Positions 9,895-17,800 of a DNA stretch of 26,902 nt are shown piece by piece. Under the pieces are notes generated by a model that saw only the letters and a program-made list of their open reading frames with translations, was not told the origin of the DNA and ran no database searches. Position 1 is the stretch's first letter. The number at the start of each line of letters is the position of its first letter. The position numbers were made by a program, and so were the translations under genes. The stretch is from Ectocarpus siliculosus (Eukaryota > Sar > Phaeophyceae > Ectocarpales > Ectocarpaceae). The DNA lies in contig FN648406.1 in the NCBI GenBank assembly GCA_000310025.1, positions 133,449 through 160,350 of the forward strand, read 5' to 3'.

Positions 9895-11517
9895 TTCGAA
9901 GCCATGCCTGAGTAACCGCAACCGTGTGTGCGAAGAGGTAGGTCCAGTCGATGTTCGGCACATTATCCACCCGCAATCTAGATCCGTCGGGTTGTTGCAC
10001 CGGTAAGGTGAACGTCGAGAACGCCTCCGGCAGGAGTCTGGCCATCTCCGTTGGAAGCACACCGAGCTGCCGCCGACCTTTATTCCGGTCGTACTTGAAG
10101 GTGTAGTATCTCAAGCGGGCCTTTGGACAAGTGCAACACATGGGTCATCAAACCGACTTGGCGGGGAGAGAGCTGTTGACCACATAGATATTACGAAGGC
10201 TTCAGAAGGTGAGGTATGTTGATCCGTTTTCCGTAGATGATGCAAACCCATGAGATAAAACATATCGAAGGAACGACTCTCTATCCGCCAATCAACGAAA
10301 AGTCCATGATTGACCCTGAAACAAGGAGTTAAGGTAAATGGTTGGAAGCTAATATACTCGGGTTCATGGGGAGCCTCTTCGGTCGACATGTGATCCTAAT
10401 GCTGTGTGCACCCAAAATATTTCGTCTTCGGGAGGCACGTGTGCTAAGACCCAACAATACGCTTGACGACATATCAATACCCCTTTACTCTCCGGGTATC
10501 TAGTATAAGTATTCCCTGTAGTGCACACCGTATAGTGACCGCTATCGCACGGCCTCCCATCTACGTGATGTGCTGGACTGTATGTGTGGAGGTTGTTTTG
10601 TCCGTCACGAGCTGAGCCCTTTAACCTTGCGTGCTACAAATTACGGTCAGCGATTAGAGGGGAGAGCGAGCCGTGGAGCCGTATGTTTACAATATTTACG
10701 TGTCCAATAACTGGCACATGCAAGATGCACGGACCTCACGCAGTATCTCCCAGCTCTGAACCGGGTCGGCTTGGTCGATGATTTGGTACCCTTCCCAGGG
10801 GTCGTGCTCCGCTTGACCCGCAAACGGCACCTCGCGCGTCATGTGTGCCGCCCCAGATGTGTCAGTGGACGACCCGGAGTGATCTTCTGGAAGGACGGGC
10901 GTCACCATGCTTTTGCTTTCGGTGATGTTAGTACCAGTTAAGGTCTCACGCTGCCCGTTGGCGTCGTCCGTTTCCCGAGAAAGAGCGGGACGGTCGTCTT
11001 CAGCGGTGGCAAGTGGAGGAAGTTTCGCCGGCTCCTCCTCCTCTCCTCGGCCACCCAGACCACCAGCACTGGACGACTCTCTTGGTGTACCTTTACTGTC
11101 ACTTTCGTGAATGTAGAGCTCATCCGAGCCGCCGTCTACTAGAGAAACAGGGAGGCGCGTGGTGAATGGTCCGTCGTCGCTCCTCCACCTCCCCTCCCAG
11201 TTGCACATCCCGGTCGCCGCATGGTCCTTCGGTTCGATGTTTATTTCTTGTTGGGCTTCCAAGTCTGCTAACCCAGATCCATCATCTCCGTTCCGAACTC
11301 CTTCGCTTCCAGCAGCGAGTGGCGCTCGGGTGTCATTGCCATCGCGAGGCGCCTCCGAGGATGTACTGGCCGACAGATTGCCATACTTGCTGGTCGGCTC
11401 CAATCGGCGTTCGACAGCCACGGGTGTGTCGGCAGCTTGTGCGTGGCAGGCTGGGCAGAAAGCAGCAGCAGCAACAACAACTGCAATCTTCCGTAGGAAA
11501 TCGCTTCTTCGAGCCAT
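1630..11517 (-). CDS. ATAD3: S74/ICA domain - coiled coil - ATAD3-type AAA+ ATPase fusion, 13 exons
   Basis: Exons, 5' to 3' on the minus strand: 11517-10735, 10120-9908, 9607-9541, 9063-8954, 8108-7986, 7094-7006, 6742-6625, 6029-5888, 5255-5108, 4673-4581, 4119-3732, 3552-2902, 2259-1630; about 1,184 codons, all junctions in phase. Order: hydrophobic leader (MARRSDFLRK, then an Ala/Val core), low-complexity acidic region, S74/ICA fold (LRYYTFKYDRN, QLGVLPTEM, VDNVPNIDW; ~245-340), coiled coil (~333-501), membrane helix (~522-545), KPRLVRES and ALKGIVLPP blocks as in ATAD3, Walker A GAPGSGKS (645-652), Walker B VVMDEAEA, arginine finger in LDRVDEV, C-terminal SEDCELTEALW block, then a 190-residue Ala/Ser tail. 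ATAD3 proteins are inner mitochondrial membrane AAA+ ATPases; ATP hydrolysis is expected. Odd: Ser replaces the sensor-1 Asn, and ~145 low-complexity residues interrupt the AAA lid. The start is the first true ATG in frame. The ATAD3 part is secure. The weakest joins are exon 1 to 2 (GAG|GTCCGT) and exon 2 to 3 (GC donor); the 5' part could be a separate gene. Confidence 0.8.
2403..2901 (-). other. Last intron of the ATAD3-type gene (2260-2901)
   Basis: The donor is CAG|GTGTGA at 2901 and the acceptor AAACAG at 2260. Both are phase 0, and joining them rebuilds the conserved ATAD3 C-terminal block (VQ + AAVFGSEDCELTEAL). Nothing else is recognisable in this 642-nt intron. Confidence 0.7.
4689..4790 (+). 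repeat. Dispersed G-run/TGTACTCA element, copy 1 (intronic)
   Basis: A G-run followed by TGTACTCA, about 28 unrelated bases, then GACCTCGCATCCCTAC and a purine-rich stretch. The same order of blocks occurs, inverted, at about 24600-24735. It lies in the intron between the KPRLVRES and ALKGIVLPP exons of the ATPase gene. The family is unidentified. Confidence 0.5.
5813..5870 (+). repeat. Dispersed G-run/TGTACTCA element, copy 2 (intronic)
   Basis: A long G-run, then TGTACTCATAGTCGTGCATG and ACGTAGTCGTTAGACC. Its reverse complement matches about 24686-24735 with only a few mismatches. It sits just downstream of the donor of the membrane-helix exon (5887) and lacks the GACCTCGC block of the other copies, so it looks truncated. 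Confidence 0.6.
7749..7935. repeat. 18-bp inverted repeat flanking 151 bp (MITE-like?)
   Basis: ACAGTGCCGGCTACGATA at 7749-7766 is exactly the reverse complement of 7918-7935. The pair lies in the intron between coiled-coil exons ending at 7986 and starting at 7094. No target-site duplication is obvious and no coding sequence lies between the arms. It could be a small non-autonomous transposon remnant or a fold-back in the transcript. Confidence 0.45.
9838..9891. repeat. (ACG)18 trinucleotide microsatellite (intronic)
   Basis: Eighteen uninterrupted ACG units. On the minus strand it would read as a serine run if exon 2 of the ATPase fusion were extended. The splice model ending exon 2 at 9908 places it inside the intron, 16 bp past the exon end. 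Looser CAACAGCAACATCAT repeats continue to about 9770. Confidence 0.9.
9906..9907 (-). other. GC splice donor, fusion gene intron 2 (9907-9608)
   Basis: The S74 exon ends ACTCAG|GCATGG and the next exon starts after CTTTGCAG at 9608. Joining them gives VAVTQ + ELKRRYDALETKL, the usual TQEL-plus-coiled-coil ending of S74 domains. The next exon is open only when entered in phase 0, and no convincing phase-0 GT donor is available here. Confidence 0.6.
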
Positions 11518-11829
11518 AGAAACGAGGTGTGACAACTCTTAGCGCCACTCTGGCTATGGAACTTGCACGTGCGGCACCTGGGCATGGTGGATATGCGACA
11601 CAATTGCGGCGCAATTGGGAGTCAACCGTAACAAAAAAATGTCGAGAACCAAAACCGTCACCTGTTCGGAGAGACGCCAACGATCTTACCGCTCCCGTCC
11701 TCTCTTCTGGCTGGCATATTCTCCGCCTATCGCATACCAAAATAGCGAAGCAGAGCACGGCCGTATGCTGTAAACCTACGGAATTTGCCTTTACATCATT
11801 TCCTACGCTGGTCGTGCACGAGTGGGGGG
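11518..11829. promoter_or_regulatory. Divergent intergenic region between the ATPase and mannosidase genes
   Basis: These 312 bp separate the minus-strand ATG (complement of 11515-11517) from the plus-strand ATG at 11830. They must hold both 5' untranslated regions and the core promoters, or a shared bidirectional one. I see no convincing TATA box or initiator motif. The head-to-head spacing is an inference that depends on both start codons being right. Confidence 0.5.
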
Positions 11830-14800
11830 ATGGCTGCTCTAACGGCTTTGGCGTGGCTAATATCCAGCAGCATGTGTGTTGCCTCCGCTCTGACGGACAC
11901 GACCGCAACCAGCGGCATCTCGATAGGTTCCCCCGCATCAGCTCATCAGCAAGCGGCATTGACCGAGAGACCAGCAGTGTCCTCGGAAAGTGACAATAGC
12001 AACGATAGCTTCGAAGACGATGATGACGGTTGCCTCGGTGCCCATGGTAGAAATGATGAGGCCTGGGCCTGTGATGAGGAGGTTGACCTTGGCGAGCTCG
12101 CCGATCGCGTTGCCGACGCTCTGCTCGGTATTGATGCTGAAGAGAGGAGAGTGCTGGGCTCGAAAAATTCGATACCATCACTATCACCGACAAGCCGGAC
12201 TAGAGTGGAGGCAGACGCGAGAAACGTTTGCGGGGAAGAGTATCTCAAGATGTGCAGCAAGGGAGCGAGTTGTTGCAACATCAGCTCTTGCCTCCAGATC
12301 GCATGCGGGGAGTTCACACGCGGGGGTGGCTTGACGAAGGTATTGATTCCCTATCAGCACCTCATTGTATGTGTCCCAGGAACCCCTGTCTGTCAATGCC
12401 GCCGGCTGCTCTACTTGACGGGGTGGTCGAGCGGCAAGAAGCTACAACCAAAATTCTTGACGGAGTGGTCGAACGGCGTAAGTCTACAACCAAAATTCAT
12501 AGCTCAAAGGGTTCATATGTAGTCAAACACCTTCACCACGCCATCCCTACGACAACCACGCGCGACGCTCATTCACAAAACACAGAGCGGAAGGCAATCC
12601 TCAAACTGCTGCTTTCGTCTGTCGTTTTTCCTCTTCAGTCCACCGTGGGGGTTGCTGCCGGGGAATGGCAACAATCCCGCTTGAAGCGGCACGAGGCTTT
12701 GGTAGTCTCCATCGACAAGGACCCGTCCATGCCTCCGAAGGATCGGTTGGAGAGCCTGCAGCTCCACGTCCCTGAGCTGTTTGCTCACGTCAGTCCCAAG
12801 GGTTTCAAACGTTTGATTTCCCAGGTGGGAATAAGGGTCGCATGGAACGTTAGGGTAAGCGTGTGGCCCCAACCTGTGTAAATTGTTGAGCTTCAACAGG
12901 GACGTTGTGCGGGATCAGGGTTGGATATGAGGTCCAAGTGAGACTACAGCCTCAGGTCTAGCAAATCTTTCCGCCTGGAGAATGATGTCTTGTTGGCTGT
13001 ATCTCGGACAAAACTAAAGCCGCTCTCTGAGATAATGTATGACCTTCTTTGTTGTACGATGGAAGACACACACTGATTTTACACCCCAATCATGTTGCGT
13101 ACGACATGAGTCTCGGAAAATGAACGTAACAAACGGCTCTTCTCACCGAGCCGGTTTCAAACCCCACCTATTTTTAAAAGTATGTATGACGTAGCCTTGG
13201 TCACTCCCTACACGCCACATAAAGCCTAACCTATCCTCGTTGCAACGCGAATTTCCCTGTTAATGTACATAGCAGGTCACGCATGGCGAAGCCAAAGCAG
13301 TCAAACATTCCGGCGCAATCGGCAACGCTTTGCATCACCGCCAGTCGAACCACGCTCAAGAGCTTGGGGGAAGTTCGGGAGGCGTTAACACCCGACAGAC
13401 CCCACAGGAGGAAGAGGAAACAGACATGCGGCCTGACAAGCTTGTAGAGGACGGGACAATAGTCCAGCAAGGAGGCAGCAGAATTGTCGTAGGCGGTAGG
13501 ACAGTTGTAATAGGCATGGACACTCCTCCACCTTCGGACAGCTCACAGCTCAACCGCGGCGCACGGAAACGGCTACGAGTCGAGGCATACAAGGAAGACT
13601 CGATCTCAAGCGTGACGACGCCATCTTCAGGGTTAAGGTCCACGTCAGACGAAGTACACGGAGGAGGAGGAGGACGGGGGGGAGGGGGGGGACACGGCCC
13701 CACAAGGGAGGGGGTTGCTGTCGTCTCGGGCGACGGGGATGGAGTCAACACGGTTGCAGAAGGGCGACATCAACAACAACACGGGTTCGACGATGCCAGC
13801 ATGGTGGAAGTACCGTCGCCACCGGAGACAGACGCAGTCCAGGTCCAACGTGCTGCTGTATCGCAAAGCAGTGTTGTGGACGAGCAAGACGGATCACTGC
13901 TACCGTCATCTTTGAAACAGGACAAGTTGTCATACGAGGGGGGAGGTCTCTCGGCGTGGGGTGTCGGGCAGCCTGTGACGGGGCTTGCCGACGTCGACAT
14001 TACCTCCACGATGAATGGGCTGCTGGAGAGAGAGGTACGAACTGTTTCAGGGTGGTGGAGGGTGGTTCTGTAAACGGTATATCGACGCTCCAGTGGGTGT
14101 AGGGGACCATTCAAGGCAACGTACTTGCTTTGAAATATTAAAGTGGTGAGAAATATTCTGTAGACACAGGACAAACGTGGACAACCTGGTGGGCGCTTGT
14201 CATGGCAAAGCAGTATAGGTAGGAGTGAATGTTATGCGCAATTGGTGTACGCTTCACAGCTACGGCGAGACGGCCGGGAGAGAACAAACAGTTTGTGCCT
14301 GTATTGTCGGAGAGTTGGGACGTTAGCGGTCACAAGTGCAGGTGGAACCGGCACAGTCACGGTATCCTTTCTCTGCAGCGACGACTTCGTCCTCCTTAGC
14401 CAATATCACTAGACGCCGGTGATGGTTGTGGCCTACAGCTGGGGGTGACAGTACCCCACTCAAATAGCTGTCTTGATCTCAACATCCCCCCGGCTGCGCA
14501 ACGTGGTCTAGATATCGGAGGCGATGCGAGAGGAGAGCGATCGCTTGGGCCGAGAAAGAGCGGCCGTAATCCGGGCCGCCATGGATCTCCTTTGGAAGGG
14601 GTACTCCGAGCACGCCTGGGGCTACGATGAGGTACGAGCAAGAACAGGGGGGAATAAAAAGGCGGGCAGGGATGTGGGCTCGGTGGCTGATCGCTCTTGA
14701 ATCCATAGCTCTCTGGCAGAAATTGATTGTATGGTTTCGAGGGATTTAGCACTCAGGAGACATGTCTCCAAGGATGCTGCATTTTCGTTGTCCACTGTCC

Positions 14801-17800
14801 ACTATTATTGTCCACAAAGCTGCAGAGACCACCCCCGCTACGGGCTGGCACTACGAAGAGGGGGATACAGGGCGTCTTGGGCCTCTTTACCAGCAGGAGT
14901 GCTTAGTCGTCCGTCCAACTTCACCGATGCAACTCAGAGCCACTACCCCATGTAGTTGTTGCCGCTCTTTCCTTGCTGGACTTGATTTTTCTTAGCTTTG
15001 TGTGCCGCCCCCAAAACACTATTCATCCACGACATACATAGGTGAAACCTTTGAGCAAGAAGGGAAGCGACAATTGGGGGGGCATGGGGGTGACCCTGGT
15101 CGATTCCCTGGACACTCTCTGGCTCATGGGACTCACCGAGGAGTTTTACAATGGGAGGTAGGCGATTTTTCAGTGGATTCCGTCTGGGGTCTTGGAGCGC
15201 CCCCCTTCCCTACATTCTCAATCACTTCGACGTGTGCCGAATGTTTCCATGCTCTGCATCCACCAATCCTCGCATCGCTTGCATGGTTGCTTATTTCTAT
15301 TTCTCTCAGAATTCAGCTGTATCCACATGAGGTATGTATGTGGTCAGCCGTCAACTCTTTTCAAGCATTGCGGTTGTCACGTGTTCCACTTTTCGAATTA
15401 ACCAATAGCATGCACCCTCTTCTCAGTCGTGCCGTGCGGCACAGACCTTTCCCGACCTCGCGTATTCATCCAAGTATTTGGCCGCCTTGACAACCGTCGG
15501 CCACAACGGCGACAACACCGGTTGGTGTCCCGCCTCTACTCAACGCGCTCGTTCGACGCGCTTACACGTATGTACGCAGGGACTGGGTTCGAGACCACCT
15601 GACGTTCAATGAAGTCGGGATGGTGAGCGTCTTCGAGACGACGATAAGGGTGCTTGGGGGATTGCTCTCCGCTTTTGAGCTGTCCAGAGACGAGGTAAGG
15701 GGGGAAGTTTTATTCCACCCGGCCGGGCAGTTTGACCTTTCGCCTGCACGTGCCTGTCGTGGCTCTGCTCGTGCTGAGTCTGAACCCTGTATCGCCTGCT
15801 ATGCAGTGGGGTTTTGTCACTCTGACCGAGATGGTTGCCGCCAACTCTGTAGACCGCCTACCGATACAACCTTCCACCCGTCAAGTTACTTTTCGCATTA
15901 GCAGTCAGGAACGTTCACACCCATGTTGAAAGTTCAGCAGCACGGTGAGACACCGTAGCTCCAATGTTAACCCGGTGTTGCCTCACGCTAAGACAGGTGA
16001 AAATTGTGAAAGCTAGGTAGATAGTTGTTATTCTTCACGGAGAATAACCTGTAAGCACTCACTCAACAATGGTGTGGCAGGTGTTTCTGGAGCGCGCGAA
16101 GGACTTGGCGGATAGACTTATGCCAGCCTTCGGAACCTCTACCGGAATCCCGTACAAACTGGTCAGTTGGTGCCATTCCTACCGTGCAAAGGTTGGCCGT
16201 CGAGAGCTTAAGCAATAGATCCGCGGGAAAGACAAACACGTTGAACAGCACACAAGCGCAGACACGTGAAAATGTGAAAGAACTACTACTGTAGGGGCAT
16301 ACATACCGATTTCAAGGATGACTCCGAGTGAAGGCCTGTAGAGAATGAGTTCCAATGAGCTCCCGGAAGTTATTGGCTTCGGGAAACCGACCTCCCCGAC
16401 ACGTACTGGGACAATCTCGAGAGGGGCAAATGGACGCGGTAGAGCTTATGTAGTACGCCACGTTTGTTATGCGAAAGGATCACGCAGAATTCGATGCTGA
16501 AGGAGAGTGATTAGGAGAGCAAGACGTTCTCGTATGAAATAAGGCAGAACCAGCATGGAGATGAAATCTGTTCTGAATGTTGCTTGGTTTCGCAAAAATG
16601 TGCGTGATGTCGAAAAAGGGACGACGATGTGATATTTTCTGATGCCTCTCTTGCGGTGTCACAGGTGAACCTTTCAAACGGGAAGACAGGCGGGGGTTCT
16701 TACAGCGTACTCTCCGAGTTGGGCACTCTTCAGGTGCGTATTGTAGTAGCATTCACACCGCCATCATGTCGTCGAATGGAGCACGTGTGGGACCACGTGA
16801 CGGATTTTCACTTTCGAGGAAAATGTCAATGATCCAAACGCAGCCGACATTTCAACCATAACGAGTATGTGGCGACGTTACCTTGGGTATCCTTCATGCT
16901 TCTGGGGGCTATTCTTCTTGGAAAACTCCGATCATGTGAACTGGTCGTATGCATGGGTGGTATCGTTGTAGGGCGAACGTCATCGTGATGGCGACGACGT
17001 CGACGACATTTTGTCCTGGATCCTCGTCGCGTCGTGCCACCACAATCTCAGTGTGGCGCGGTATCTCGGTCGAGCGCGGGCTTGTCGTACAATCAATCCA
17101 CCCTTGGCCCCTCTCGAAACGGATCCAGTCTTCGTCATGTTGTTGTTGCCTCTACCCTCGACAACATCTCAGTTGGAGTTCCGATATCTGAGTCACGAGG
17201 TGGGAGACGAGAAGTACGCCAGAACGGTGAGCGTGCTTTGTGGCCGCTTCGCGAACTGATCGACACAATTCGGACTCGACCAACGGGTGTTCGGGACCCC
17301 GTCGTTACCTCGAGCTGTGCAATGGATCATTTGGTGGTGATTTGAAGGTTTCATTGCTACGGAAGCATGTGGCAAAGATGTCTCTATGCCTGATCCTCAC
17401 ACCGCCAAAGATAACGTTAATATGTTTGTTCCTAAATAAGGATTCGGACGAACTGACCAGGAGTACTGAAAAAGCCATCGCGTCAACAACCAACAAGATT
17501 GCACACTCACACCCATTACCGACGTTTGTCAATGATTTGGCCAGGCGATGCGGGCGTTCGACTTCCTGGCTGGAAGAACAGTGCCACACGGTCTTTACCC
17601 GATTCGGATTAACCCCAACACCGGAAAGTTCACTTCGTCCCAGGCAAGTGACCCCAGCAAAAAAGAGTCAACATATCGCCAGACGCGTGCAAGTTATTCA
17701 CTCTCCTTCGGTACGTTAAAGTTAAAAGTATGATTGACGCGGATCGAATAGGTATGTATCACTTCGAAAAGCTGCAGTACATGTACCCTGCTGCTTTCAA

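Noticed and set aside
9767-9905. Poly-Ser plus hydrophobic extension of the S74 exon, resembling a second membrane helix
   Set aside because: It is encoded by microsatellite DNA. The GC donor at 9907 gives a far better family match (TQ+ELKRRYDAL).
13356-13751. Pro-rich minus-strand frame
   Set aside because: It is the antisense shadow of the Gly-rich mannosidase exon 3.
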